Part shown: positions 32,976 through 41,263 of the stretch, one piece after another
How the letters are laid out: each line of letters starts with the position of its first letter
Numbering within the stretch: the stretch's first letter is position 1
Origin: UBA11524 sp963590165
Lineage (GTDB): Bacteria; Bacillota; Clostridia; Christensenellales; Aristaeellaceae
Assembly: GCA_963590165.1 (NCBI GenBank)
Contig: CAVANO010000045.1
Span: 124,001-188,000 of the forward strand
DNA: 64,000 nucleotides
Direction of reading: 5' to 3'
Translations under genes and position numbers: made by a program
Notes under the pieces: generated by a model
Database searches by the model: none
What the model saw: only the letters and a program-made list of their open reading frames with translations
What the model was told of the DNA's origin: nothing

Positions 32976-33811
32976 GGACAATCAATGCGCAAACCATTGC
33001 AGACACCATCGCACGGCTGTGTGTCGAAGCAAATCGAAATCTGCCGGAGGATGTCGCCTGTGTGCTTCATGCGGCGCTCGATGACGAGCCGTTCGCACCG
33101 GCAAAAGACCTGCTTTCACTCTTGGCGAAGAACGAGCAGATTGCGCGGAGCACGCAGATGCCCATCTGTCAGGATACAGGTATGGCGGTGGTGTTTGCGG
33201 ATGTCGGGCAGGATGTGCATATTGAGGGCGACTTTACGGCGGCAGTCAATGAGGGCGTACGCCGCGGCTATACGGACGGTCTGCTGCGCAAGAGCGTTGT
33301 CGGCGATCCGCTCCGTCGCGTCAACACGAAGGACAACACGCCGGCAGTGGTGCATGTGCGCCTTGTACCGGGCGATACGCTGACGCTGACGGTTGCGCCG
33401 AAGGGCTTCGGCAGCGAGAATATGAGCCGCCTGCAGATGCTGACACCGGCATCGGGCGTTGACGGCGTGCGGCAGTTCGTGCTGGATACGGTCAAGGCGG
33501 CAGGTGCGAATCCGTGTCCGCCGATGATTCTGGGCATTGGTATTGGCGGCGATTTTGAGCAAGTTGCGGAGAATGCCAAGCGTGCGCTGATGCTGCCAAT
33601 CGGCAGAAAGAACGATGACCCGTATTATGCGGCACTGGAGGATGAACTGCTTTCACTCATCAACGAAACAGGCATTGGTCCGCAGGGACTCGGCGGCAAG
33701 ACAACATGCCTTGGGCTGCACATCATCGCCGCACCGACGCATATTGCCGGTCTGCCGGTTGCCGTTAACGTCAGTTGCCATGTGACGCGCCACGCGTCTG
33801 CCGTACTGTAA
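32972..33811 (+). CDS. fumA: Class I fumarate hydratase, alpha subunit
   Basis: Fe-S hydro-lyase subunit interconverting fumarate and malate (or tartrate in close relatives). The 279-residue protein carries three likely 4Fe-4S cysteines: MPICQDTGMAVVF, ANPCPPMILGIGIGG and GGKTTCLGLHIIA. SENMSRLQMLTPASG is also typical. GGAGGAGG lies before the ATG, which overlaps the rsmI stop by 4 nt. The beta subunit follows 11 nt later. L-tartrate dehydratase cannot be ruled out from sequence, but fumarase is the common role in fermenting Clostridia. Confidence 0.9.
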   Translation: MRTINAQTIADTIARLCVEANRNLPEDVACVLHAALDDEPFAPAKDLLSLLAKNEQIARSTQMPICQDTGMAVVFADVGQDVHIEGDFTAAVNEGVRRGYTDGLLRKSVVGDPLRRVNTKDNTPAVVHVRLVPGDTLTLTVAPKGFGSENMSRLQMLTPASGVDGVRQFVLDTVKAAGANPCPPMILGIGIGGDFEQVAENAKRALMLPIGRKNDDPYYAALEDELLSLINETGIGPQGLGGKTTCLGLHIIAAPTHIAGLPVAVNVSCHVTRHASAVL

Positions 33812-33822
33812 GGAGGAGCTGA

Positions 33823-34380
33823 ATGCGTAAATTAACAACTCCGCTGACCGAGGAAGATGTCAGGTCGCTTCATGCAGGAGAGCACGTGCTGCTGTCCGGT
33901 GTCGTGTATACAGCCAGGGATGCGGCGCATCTGCGGATGATGGCGTTGCTTGCGGAAGGCAAGCCGCTACCGGTTGAACTGGAAGGGCAGGTCATCTACT
34001 ATGCCGGACCTACCCCGACGCCGCCTGGCAAACCGGTTGGCTCCATCGGTCCGACAACCTCGACACGCATGGACTCATCAACGCCGACGCTGCTCAAATA
34101 CGGGCTGCGCGGCATGATTGGCAAGGGCAGCCGCTCACAAAGCGTCATGCAGGCGATGCAGGAATATCCGGCAGCCTACTTTGCAGCAGTCGGCGGCGCG
34201 GCAGCGCTTATGGCAGAATGCGTGACATCGCTGGAGGTTGTCTGCTGGGATGATTTGGGACCTGAATCCGTCAAGCGGCTGACGCTCAAAGAGCTGCCGC
34301 TTGTTGTCGCAGCGGACTGCTATGGTCAGGATGCGTTCGTGCTGGGTCAGCAGCAATATCTTGCAGGATTGCAGCAATAA
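33823..34380 (+). CDS. fumB: Class I fumarate hydratase, beta subunit
   Basis: Partner of the alpha subunit, forming the substrate-binding swivel domain. The 185-residue protein shows LHAGEHVLLSGVVYTARDAA, VIYYAGPTPTPPGKPVGSIG, GPTTSTRMDSSTPTLLKYGL and GMIGKGSRSQSV, all typical of Fe-S hydro-lyase beta chains. AAGGAGG precedes the ATG by a normal spacing. It is the last gene of the long valS-to-fumarase series, followed by a strong terminator hairpin. Confidence 0.9.
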   Translation: MRKLTTPLTEEDVRSLHAGEHVLLSGVVYTARDAAHLRMMALLAEGKPLPVELEGQVIYYAGPTPTPPGKPVGSIGPTTSTRMDSSTPTLLKYGLRGMIGKGSRSQSVMQAMQEYPAAYFAAVGGAAALMAECVTSLEVVCWDDLGPESVKRLTLKELPLVVAADCYGQDAFVLGQQQYLAGLQQ

Positions 34381-34382
34381 AA

Positions 34383-34425
34383 AACAGACTCATACGCGGG
34401 AATGATTCCGACGTATGAGTCTGTT
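34383..34425. terminator. Bidirectional terminator between fumB and mtnN
   Basis: Fourteen-base-pair stem AACAGACTCATACG/CGTATGAGTCTGTT with a further GGAAT/ATTCC inner helix. The minus strand continues into six T, making it strongest for mtnN. Confidence 0.88.
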
Positions 34426-34437
34426 TGATGTGAGCGA

Positions 34438-35121
34438 TCAGCCGCGGAGCAGCTCTTCGACCACCTGCTGGGAATGCGCTGCCGCCAGTTTCGTGAAGGT
34501 CGGATAGTCCATGTTGCTCTGACCGTCCGCCTGGTCGCTGATGGAGCGGAGAATGCCGAACGGCACGCCGTTCATGTAGCATGCATGCGCCACGGCACCG
34601 CCTTCCATCTCGACGGCAAGCGAATGGAAACGCTCATGAATCGCTGCACGGCGTTCGCCGTTCTGGATAAACTGGTCGCCGGTCGCGATGATGCCCTCGT
34701 GGACGGTCAATCCGGCACGCTTGGCGGCGGCAACAAGCTGATTGCGCAGCGTGTCATCGCAGGGAAACTCAATCAGGTTCACCTTGCTGACGAATCCGAC
34801 CGGGTCGCCGATGGGGGAAGTATCCATGTCATGCTGGACGGCCGCGGTCGCGACAACAAGGTCGCCGATGGAGATGCCGTCTGCGCCGGCGCCTGCGACG
34901 CCGAGATTTAAAATCCAGCGCGGCGAGAATGCGGTGATCATCTTCTGTGCGCACACGGCGGCATTAACCTTGCCCGGACCGCACACGGCGACCACTGCAT
35001 CCTGTCCGAACAGCTTGCCGCTGATGAATGTATCCAGCCCGATTTGCGTGATCTGACGCGATTCCATTTTTTCTGCCAGTGCCTCGACCTCAACAGACAT
35101 GGCACCAATTAATCCGACCAT
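34438..35121 (-). CDS. mtnN: 5'-methylthioadenosine/S-adenosylhomocysteine nucleosidase
   Basis: Cleaves adenine from methylthioadenosine and S-adenosylhomocysteine, recycling methyl-cycle by-products and, in some species, supplying the AI-2 pathway. The 227-residue protein opens MVGLIGAMSVEVEALAEKM and has GPGKVNAAVCAQKMI, LNLGVAGAGADGISIGD, AVEMEGGAVAHACYMN and RSISDQAD, the catalytic set. The ATG at 35121 lies 8 nt from GGAGG; an in-frame ATG at 35139 sits before that site. No luxS is seen in the window. Confidence 0.96.
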   Translation of the reverse strand: MVGLIGAMSVEVEALAEKMESRQITQIGLDTFISGKLFGQDAVVAVCGPGKVNAAVCAQKMITAFSPRWILNLGVAGAGADGISIGDLVVATAAVQHDMDTSPIGDPVGFVSKVNLIEFPCDDTLRNQLVAAAKRAGLTVHEGIIATGDQFIQNGERRAAIHERFHSLAVEMEGGAVAHACYMNGVPFGILRSISDQADGQSNMDYPTFTKLAAAHSQQVVEELLRG

Positions 35122-35155
35122 TGTGATTTCCTCCGTCATTCATTGGAATAGGATG

Positions 35156-35184
35156 ATTATACACGTTTTTTCTGCTTCCGTCAA
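35156..35184 (-). promoter_or_regulatory. Sigma-A type promoter of mtnN
   Basis: Minus-strand TTGACG (35179-35184), 17-nt spacer, TATAAT (35156-35161). Confidence 0.85.
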
Positions 35185-35243
35185 TTGAGATGCTGATTCT
35201 GCGTGTGAAACCTGTAAAACATCTGATAACAGCACATTTGTGC

Positions 35244-35272
35244 TTGCCAAAGTCGTCCGGATTATGTATACT
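35244..35272 (+). promoter_or_regulatory. Sigma-A type promoter of lon
   Basis: TTGCCA (35244-35249), 17-nt spacer, TATACT (35267-35272). A 7-bp hairpin (TGCCGGA-ATAG-TCCGGCA, 35280-35297) would form the very 5' end of the mRNA. No CtsR or CIRCE operator is visible. Confidence 0.75.
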
Positions 35273-35353
35273 ATTTGTTTGCCGGAATAGTCCGGCATGA
35301 AACATGAGGCGCATCGCATCAATCGGATGCATCGCACCTCACGAGGAGGAACT

Positions 35354-37705
35354 ATGCCCAGGAAAAAGACTAATTTGACCATGCCGGTGCTTCCGCTTCG
35401 GGGAAAAATGGCATTTCCGCGTATGGTCTTGCATTTTGATGTCGCACGGGTCAAATCTGTCGCGGCGCTTCAGGAAGCGATGATGCAGAATCAGCAAATC
35501 TTCCTGGTTGCGCAGCGCGATGCGGATGAGCAGGATCCGGATCAGGAGGATCTCTATCAATACGGCACGATCGCGACCATCAAGCAGGTTATGAATATGC
35601 CGGGTGACAATCTGCGCGTGCTGGCGGAAGGCGAAATCCGCGGTGAACTGATGCGCCTGACGCAGCGCGATCCGTTCCTGATGGGGCGTGTCCGTATGCT
35701 GAATACGGATGCGCCAGAGGACAGCATGGAATATGCGGCGCTGCAGCGGACGGCGAAAGATACCTTCGAGGAATATGCCAGACTCAGCAAGCGCGTCACG
35801 CCGGAAACGGTCGCGTCCATCCGTGATATCGAGGATGCCGGACAGGTTGCAGATCTGATTGCCGCGAATGTGCTGACAAAGCTCGAGGAGCGTCAGGAAA
35901 TTCTGGAGGAGATTGACGTTCATAGCCGCTTGGAGAAACTCTGCACGATTCTCAGCCGTGAAACGGAGCTTGCAAGCGTTGAACAGCAGGTGCAGGCGCG
36001 CGTTAAGACGCAGATTGACAAGAATCAGAAGGATTACTATCTCCGCGAGCAGATTAAGGCGATTCAGACCGAGCTGGGCGATACGGATGCGACGGACGTC
36101 GAGGAACTGCGCGAACGTGCTGGAAAGACGCCACTGAACGACGAAGCGAAACAGCGCGTTGAAAAGGAAATCGACCGCCTGTCGCGGATGATGCCCGGTA
36201 CGCCGGAAATCGGCATGGCGCGAACGTATATCGAGTGGATTCTCGACCTCCCGTGGGGCAAGGAAACAACGGATGACCTGAATCTCGCACGGGCACGGAA
36301 GGTGCTTGCGCAGGATCACTATGGGCTGGAGAAGGTCAAGGAGCGCATTATCGAATATCTGGCGGTGCTGCGGCTCAAGCAGGATATGCGCGGCCCGATT
36401 CTTTGCTTTGTTGGACCGCCCGGTGTCGGCAAAACGTCCATTGTCCGTGCGATCGCAGAGGCAGTCGGCAGGAAATTCGTGCAGGTATCGCTGGGCGGCG
36501 TTCGCGATGAGGCAGAAATTCGCGGTCACCGCAGAACGTATGTCGGCGCGATTCCGGGGCGCATCATTTCCGGCATGAAGCAGGCAGGCACGATGAATCC
36601 TGTGTTCCTGTTCGACGAAATTGACAAGATGAGCCACGATTTCCGAGGCGACCCTGCCAGTGCGATGCTGGAGGTGCTTGACGGCGAGCAGAACAGCGCC
36701 TTCCGCGACCACTATCTCGAATTGCCGTTTGACCTGAGCCGCGTCATGTTCATTACGACGGCGAACAGCATCGACACGATTCCTGAACCGCTGCTTGACC
36801 GCATGGAGGTCATCGAGGTTCCCTCGTACACCGAGGAGGAAAAGCTGCAAATCGCTAAGCGCCATCTGCTGCCCAAGCAGGTTAAGGAGCATGGGCTGAG
36901 TGCCGGCACCGTCAAGGTCAGTGACCGTGTCATGCGCAAGCTGATTGAAGGCTATACGCGTGAGGCAGGCGTCCGCACGCTCGAAAGAACGATTGCGAAG
37001 GTCATCCGCAAGGCGGCGGTGACGATGCTCGATGAGGACAAGAAGCAGGTCAGTGTGACAGAAAACGTGCTGCAGCAGTATCTCGGTGCGCCGCGCTTTA
37101 CGCGGGAGATGCCGGAGAAGGAACCGCGGGTGGGCATTGTCAACGGCTTGGCGTACACGACCGTTGGCGGCGAGATGCTTGAAGTGGAATGCCTGACGAT
37201 GCCCGGCAAGGGTACGCTGCAACTGACGGGCAAGCTCGGGGATGTGATGAAGGAATCCGCAGAAGCTGCGTTCTCCTACGTCCGTGCGCATTCGGCAGAT
37301 CTTGGGCTGGCAGATGATTTCTACCAGAAGCTCGATATCCACATCCATGTACCGGAAGGCGCAGTGCCCAAGGACGGTCCGTCTGCAGGCGTGACGATGA
37401 CGACGGCGCTTGTATCCGTGCTGACGGGTATTCCGGTCAGGAATGATGTCGCGATGACGGGTGAAATCACGCTGCGCGGACGCGTCCTGCCGATCGGTGG
37501 TCTGAAGGAAAAGACGCTGGCGGCATATCGTGCCGGCATTACGACGTTGATTATTCCCGCGGAAAACAAGAAGGATCTGGAAGAAATCCCGGCGTACGTG
37601 CTGGAGCAGTTCACCATCTGCTGTGTCGAGCAAATCAGCGAGGTGCTGGAAAAGGCACTCGTGCGGATGCCGACATTGAAAAGGAGCAACTCCATTGGAA
37701 ATTAA
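35354..37705 (+). CDS. lon: ATP-dependent protease Lon
   Basis: Hexameric cytosolic AAA+ serine protease for damaged and regulatory proteins. The 783-residue protein has the N-terminal substrate domain (LPLRGKMAFPRMVLHFDVAR), a coiled-coil, Walker A CFVGPPGVGKTSIVRAIAEA, Walker B FLFDEIDKMSHDF, and the protease domain with the catalytic Ser in VPKDGPSAGVTMTTAL and the Lys region GGLKEKTLAAYRAGI. The ATG at 35354 follows AGGAGGA; the longer frame from 35297 covers the leader hairpins. The end overlaps the engB start. Confidence 0.98.
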   Translation: MPRKKTNLTMPVLPLRGKMAFPRMVLHFDVARVKSVAALQEAMMQNQQIFLVAQRDADEQDPDQEDLYQYGTIATIKQVMNMPGDNLRVLAEGEIRGELMRLTQRDPFLMGRVRMLNTDAPEDSMEYAALQRTAKDTFEEYARLSKRVTPETVASIRDIEDAGQVADLIAANVLTKLEERQEILEEIDVHSRLEKLCTILSRETELASVEQQVQARVKTQIDKNQKDYYLREQIKAIQTELGDTDATDVEELRERAGKTPLNDEAKQRVEKEIDRLSRMMPGTPEIGMARTYIEWILDLPWGKETTDDLNLARARKVLAQDHYGLEKVKERIIEYLAVLRLKQDMRGPILCFVGPPGVGKTSIVRAIAEAVGRKFVQVSLGGVRDEAEIRGHRRTYVGAIPGRIISGMKQAGTMNPVFLFDEIDKMSHDFRGDPASAMLEVLDGEQNSAFRDHYLELPFDLSRVMFITTANSIDTIPEPLLDRMEVIEVPSYTEEEKLQIAKRHLLPKQVKEHGLSAGTVKVSDRVMRKLIEGYTREAGVRTLERTIAKVIRKAAVTMLDEDKKQVSVTENVLQQYLGAPRFTREMPEKEPRVGIVNGLAYTTVGGEMLEVECLTMPGKGTLQLTGKLGDVMKESAEAAFSYVRAHSADLGLADDFYQKLDIHIHVPEGAVPKDGPSAGVTMTTALVSVLTGIPVRNDVAMTGEITLRGRVLPIGGLKEKTLAAYRAGITTLIIPAENKKDLEEIPAYVLEQFTICCVEQISEVLEKALVRMPTLKRSNSIGN

Positions 37706-38303
37706 AAAGGCAGAATTTGTTACCTCCATGGCGCAGTACGGTGCATTTGAAGGCGTGGGATTGCCGCAGATTGCCGTGGCCGGCAAGTCAAATGTCGGGA
37801 AAAGCAGCCTGATTAACCGCCTCTGCAATCGCCGCAACCTTGCAAAAACGTCGCAGACGCCCGGCAAAACGCGGCTGATTAATGCGTTCGTGCTTAATGA
37901 CGCGTTTCATCTGATTGACCTGCCTGGCTATGGCTTTGCGAAGGTCGACAAGCAGGAGAAACTCCGCTGGGGCAGGATGATGCAGGATTATTTTGAACAG
38001 TCTGACGAGCTGCGCCATGTGCTGTGCCTTGTGGATATCCGGCATGAACCGACGGCGGACGATGTGCAGATGAACACATTTCTGCGGCAGATGGGCATTC
38101 CGTTCACAGTCATTGCGACAAAGGCGGACAAAATCAGCCGCGGCGCGAGGCAGAAGCAGCTTGCACCGATTTGCCGTGCGCTGCTTGTGCAGCCGTGGGA
38201 AATCATCTGTTGGTCATCCGAGGACGGCTCTGGCCGCGAGCAGCTGCTCGAATTGCTGGACAAAGTGCTGTCTGAGGAAAGTAATCCGGCAGAAAATGTG
38301 TGA
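37695..38303 (+). CDS. ysxC: Ribosome biogenesis GTPase YsxC/EngB
   Basis: GTPase needed for 50S subunit assembly. The 202-residue protein has G1 VAGKSNVGKSSLINRLCNRR, G2 TPGKTRLINAFVL, G3 LIDLPGYGFAKVDKQEK and G4 ATKADKIS. It starts at a TTG (37695) placed 7 nt after AAGGAGC and inside the last codons of lon, so its translation is likely coupled to Lon. The lon-ysxC order is standard in Bacillota, which supports the unusual start. Confidence 0.95.
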   Translation: MEIKKAEFVTSMAQYGAFEGVGLPQIAVAGKSNVGKSSLINRLCNRRNLAKTSQTPGKTRLINAFVLNDAFHLIDLPGYGFAKVDKQEKLRWGRMMQDYFEQSDELRHVLCLVDIRHEPTADDVQMNTFLRQMGIPFTVIATKADKISRGARQKQLAPICRALLVQPWEIICWSSEDGSGREQLLELLDKVLSEESNPAENV

Positions 38304-38340
38304 AGATCAAGCAAAATTTTCATTCTGCATTCAATCCCTA

Positions 38341-38369
38341 TTGCACTTCACCGGTCTGTGTAGTATAAT
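38341..38369 (+). promoter_or_regulatory. Sigma-A type promoter of the zinc-ribbon gene
   Basis: TTGCAC (38341-38346), 17-nt spacer, TATAAT (38364-38369). Confidence 0.8.
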
Positions 38370-38470
38370 CATGCACCGTGAAAACGCAGTGTGTTTTCAA
38401 TTGAAATCATCAGATTGACCACAGAGCCGGATGCGCCCTTGCGGTTTACATGGAGGAGGATTACCCTTTT

Positions 38471-38911
38471 ATGAAAAAGTATATTCAATGCCCGCGCTGC
38501 GAACTGAATTATATCACAGTGCCGGGAGATAAATACTGCAAGGTCTGCATGCGCGAGATGAAGGGCGAGGGCGGACAGGACGATGTGGAGATGTGCAGCA
38601 TCTGCAACGAGAATCCGGCGCTGCCCGGCCGCGATATCTGCCTGTTCTGCCTGAAGGAAATGAGCGCACAGGCTGGCAGCAGTGTCAGCTCGACCGATGA
38701 CTCCTCTGACTCTGACGGTGAGCAGGTCAATCCGCGCAGCCTGACGGATATGGATGACGTCAGCTCGATGGATGAGATTCAGATGCTGCCGGAGGAAACG
38801 GACGGCGAATATACAAAGATGGCCGGTGAAATGACCTCCCTCGAAGGCATGCAGGAGGACGAGGCCAACGACGATGATGATGAGAGCGAAGAAGAAGGAG
38901 ACGAGCTCTGA
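38471..38911 (+). CDS. Zinc-ribbon protein with long acidic tail, unknown function
   Basis: A 146-residue protein. Residues 1-25 hold CPRC and CKVC, residues 43-61 hold CSIC and CLFC, so two CxxC pairs form one or two zinc ribbons or treble clefs. The remainder is disordered and very acidic (STDDSSDSDGEQ, DEANDDDDESEEEGDEL). No enzyme motif. GGAGGAGG precedes the ATG at 38471; an ATG at 38450 lies before that site. It could bind RNA, ribosomes or other proteins. The metallophosphoesterase follows 58 nt downstream and may share the transcript. Confidence 0.7.
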   Translation: MKKYIQCPRCELNYITVPGDKYCKVCMREMKGEGGQDDVEMCSICNENPALPGRDICLFCLKEMSAQAGSSVSSTDDSSDSDGEQVNPRSLTDMDDVSSMDEIQMLPEETDGEYTKMAGEMTSLEGMQEDEANDDDDESEEEGDEL

Positions 38912-38969
38912 TTTTGCCTCGATCTGGCTGTCGGGCGCGCAACGGACGCTTCTTTGAACAGGAGGACGC

Positions 38970-39674
38970 ATGACGCTGTATGCCATCGGAGACCTGCATC
39001 TGCCGGGCGGCGAAGAGAAACCCATGGACATCTTCGGCGACCACTGGGAGAATCACTTCGCACACATTGCTGAGGACTGGCGTGCCCGCGTGCAGCCGGA
39101 GGATATCGTGCTGATTCCGGGCGACATTTCATGGGCAATGCAGTTGGAACAGGCAGTGCCGGATTTGCAGAGCATTGGTGCATTGCCCGGACGTAAGGTG
39201 CTGATTAAGGGCAATCACGATTACTGGTGGAGCAGCCTTGCCAAACTGCAGCGTGTGTTGCCGTCTGGCGTGACTGCGCTGCAGCATGATGCGGCGGATT
39301 TGGGCGAACTGGTCGTCTGCGGCACGCGCGGCTGGATGTTTTCCACGGCTGAAGAGACATTAACGGCGGAGAATGAACGCATCCTTAAGCGGGAGTTGCT
39401 GCGGCTGGACATGGCGCTGGCATCGGCGGAAAAGCTGGCAAACGGACGCAAGCCGATTGTGGTGATGCTGCATTATCCGCCGCTGTATGATGCGATGCGC
39501 CAGACGCCCTTTACGGAGGTACTTCTACGTCATCCGGTGCATACGGTGGTTTATGGGCATCTGCATGGCGTCGGCATCCGCGCAGGCTTCACGGGTGTGC
39601 AGGATGGAATCCGGTATATGCTGACATCCTGCGATGCATTGGGTTTTCGGCTGGCAGAAGTTCCGCTGAACTGA
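38970..39674 (+). CDS. Metallophosphoesterase
   Basis: Calcineurin-like phosphoesterase with a two-metal site. The 234-residue protein shows the full motif series: LYAIGDLHLPGG (D-x-H), IVLIPGDISWAM (GD), VLIKGNHDYWWSS (GNHD), VVMLHYPPLYD (H) and VVYGHLHGV (GHLH). Length is normal for the single-domain class. Substrate unknown; relatives act on phosphoproteins, cyclic nucleotides or nucleic acids. AGGAGGACGC precedes the ATG. A strong terminator follows immediately. Confidence 0.88.
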   Translation: MTLYAIGDLHLPGGEEKPMDIFGDHWENHFAHIAEDWRARVQPEDIVLIPGDISWAMQLEQAVPDLQSIGALPGRKVLIKGNHDYWWSSLAKLQRVLPSGVTALQHDAADLGELVVCGTRGWMFSTAEETLTAENERILKRELLRLDMALASAEKLANGRKPIVVMLHYPPLYDAMRQTPFTEVLLRHPVHTVVYGHLHGVGIRAGFTGVQDGIRYMLTSCDALGFRLAEVPLN

Positions 39675-39690
39675 CGAATACAGGTTGTTG

Positions 39691-39720
39691 AGAGACGGTA
39701 AAAAGCCGTCTCTTTTTTTG
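39691..39720 (+). terminator. Terminator after the metallophosphoesterase
   Basis: Eight-base-pair stem AGAGACGG/CCGTCTCT, loop TAAAAAG, then eight T. The following 39721-39922 stretch shows no gene I can support. Confidence 0.95.
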
Positions 39721-39922
39721 TTTTGGGCATGAATTGCACAGAATGCGCTGTCAAGTGCCACCGTCAGGTGAAAAACGAGGCATTTGCCGTGAAACTATGA
39801 AAAAAGAACGGTTGTCCGCATTCAGTCAGGGCGGGAATACCACGCTTTTCCCGAAAAAGGAGCGTAAATTTCATGCTGCTGAAAAAATCCTGAAAAATCG
39901 AAAAAAAAGTCCGCTTGCCCCC

Positions 39923-39951
39923 TTGAAATTTCTTATCGTGGGCGGTATGAT
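39923..39951 (+). promoter_or_regulatory. Sigma-A type promoter of the mraZ operon
   Basis: TTGAAA (39923-39928), 17-nt spacer, TATGAT (39946-39951). The spacer contains TGGGCGG. Confidence 0.75.
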
Positions 39952-39997
39952 ATGAAGTGCCAAAACGTGTTTTTGGAGCCCTATTTTGTGTACTGAG

Positions 39998-40017
39998 TGG
40001 GGGTGAGTGCGTGGGGG
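39998..40017 (+). promoter_or_regulatory. Candidate MraZ-binding repeats
   Basis: TGGGGG occurs at 39998-40003 and 40012-40017, 14 nt apart, with TGAGTG between them, just upstream of the mraZ start. MraZ is known to bind short G-rich direct repeats before its own gene in other bacteria; that these are such sites is inference. Confidence 0.45.
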
Positions 40018-40022
40018 AGAAC

Positions 40023-40571
40023 ATGAACGAGCAGAATGAGCGCTTGTTATCCGCCAATGAACGCACAAACGTTCCCCTCACGGACGAGCAGCTCCGCGAA
40101 AAACAGAATAAGCGGTTTCGTGGGACATACAACCATTCTCTGGACGGGAAGGGTCGGCTTGTCATTCCGTTGGCGTTTCGCCAGGAACTTGGTGAGCATT
40201 TCGTGATTGCACCGGAATTTGACTTCAAGTCGATCGCTGTTTATCCCGAAATGGTCTTCCTGCGGCTTTGCGAGCATTATGAGCAGTTGGGCAGGAAGAA
40301 AAAGAATGCACAGCTGATGAACTATATGCAGTGGTTTAACTCGCTGTCCTTCACCAACCAGGAGTGCGACGCACAGGGGCGCGTACTGCTGCCGGTCAAG
40401 CTCCGCACGATGATGCTGGGCGACGAGAAGGATGTCGACATTATGGGCAATGACGACCATCTCCGTGTGGCGGCGACGGTCAATACGATGGCGAACTTCG
40501 AGGCGTTCAAGGAGAACCTTTCTGCAACGTGGGCTGCGATTGACGAGTTGGAGCTCAGCGAAAGCGAATAA
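40023..40571 (+). CDS. mraZ: Transcriptional regulator MraZ
   Basis: AbrB-fold DNA-binding protein that autoregulates the division and cell-wall cluster. The 182-residue protein has two repeats with the DxxGR core: YNHSLDGKGRLVIPLAFRQE and ECDAQGRVLLPVKLRTMM. It carries about 30 extra N-terminal residues (ATG at 40023) compared with typical MraZ, which starts near the first repeat. GTG codons slightly upstream are also possible starts, for example 40011. It opens the cluster, but rsmH, its usual neighbour, is missing. Confidence 0.92.
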   Translation: MNEQNERLLSANERTNVPLTDEQLREKQNKRFRGTYNHSLDGKGRLVIPLAFRQELGEHFVIAPEFDFKSIAVYPEMVFLRLCEHYEQLGRKKKNAQLMNYMQWFNSLSFTNQECDAQGRVLLPVKLRTMMLGDEKDVDIMGNDDHLRVAATVNTMANFEAFKENLSATWAAIDELELSESE

Positions 40572-40629
40572 AAACAGAATCAGATTGAATTGAATAAAGG
40601 GTAGCTCATCAAAGCGGAAAGGAGAAAAA

Positions 40630-41235
40630 ATGAACGGTCATGCCGGAGAATGGCGCAGAAGCAGGGCTGCGCAGTTTGCCGACCCACGCCGTCGGGAGCA
40701 GACAATCAACGCGATGCGAAGGGACGCGTCACGGGTTGTTTCGATCGGCAAGGAAAGTGAATCGCTGTGGGAGAACTATCATCCGACCGTGTCAACCGCG
40801 ACAGGCGGATGGAGCAACACAGGCAGACGCCGCGCGGAAAAGATGATGCCGGAGGAGAAGAATGGCTTCGCGGCCGTGTCAAGACAGGGAGTCTGGACAC
40901 CGCTGGTGGCGCTTGCTGCCGTGATTTGCATCGTTGTCATGACGATGACATGGCTGAATGTCCGTCAGCAAATCAGCGATTTGTCGGAGCAGAACACAAA
41001 GCGTTCATCCGAAATCACTGCGAAGCAGTCAGTCAATCAGGAACTTTCTGCGCAAATCAGCGTCGCGACAAGGCAGACGACGGTGAGACAGAAGGCGGAA
41101 AAGCTCGGCTTTGTTGAAAATCAGCTGGAGACGATTGAACTGTCCGGCGTGGAAAATGCGATTTACGGCATTCAGGACAATACGGAAAGCACCATGACAA
41201 CGACCGACGTTGCGATGTTGCTGCGCGTACAGTGA
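40630..41235 (+). CDS. ftsL: FtsL/DivIC-like cell division protein
   Basis: Bitopic divisome protein expected to pair with DivIC and DivIB. The 201-residue product has a long basic cytoplasmic N-terminus (residues 1-88), a single membrane helix at about 89-109 (WTPLVALAAVICIVVMTMTW), then a coiled coil (VRQQISDLSEQNTKRSSEIT and on) ending in the septum-formation motif RQKAEKLGFVENQLETIEL. Position between mraZ and murE and topology both fit FtsL, which is poorly conserved in sequence. The cytoplasmic part is longer than in Bacillus FtsL. AAAGGAG precedes the ATG. Confidence 0.8.
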   Translation: MNGHAGEWRRSRAAQFADPRRREQTINAMRRDASRVVSIGKESESLWENYHPTVSTATGGWSNTGRRRAEKMMPEEKNGFAAVSRQGVWTPLVALAAVICIVVMTMTWLNVRQQISDLSEQNTKRSSEITAKQSVNQELSAQISVATRQTTVRQKAEKLGFVENQLETIELSGVENAIYGIQDNTESTMTTTDVAMLLRVQ

Positions 41236-41263
41236 GCTGAAATTAGAATGAGGAGATTTCACA

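Noticed and set aside
35339..37867. An 842-codon open frame antisense to lon
   Set aside because: His/Arg/Gln-rich translation typical of a shadow of a GC-biased gene; lon motifs are complete on the other strand.
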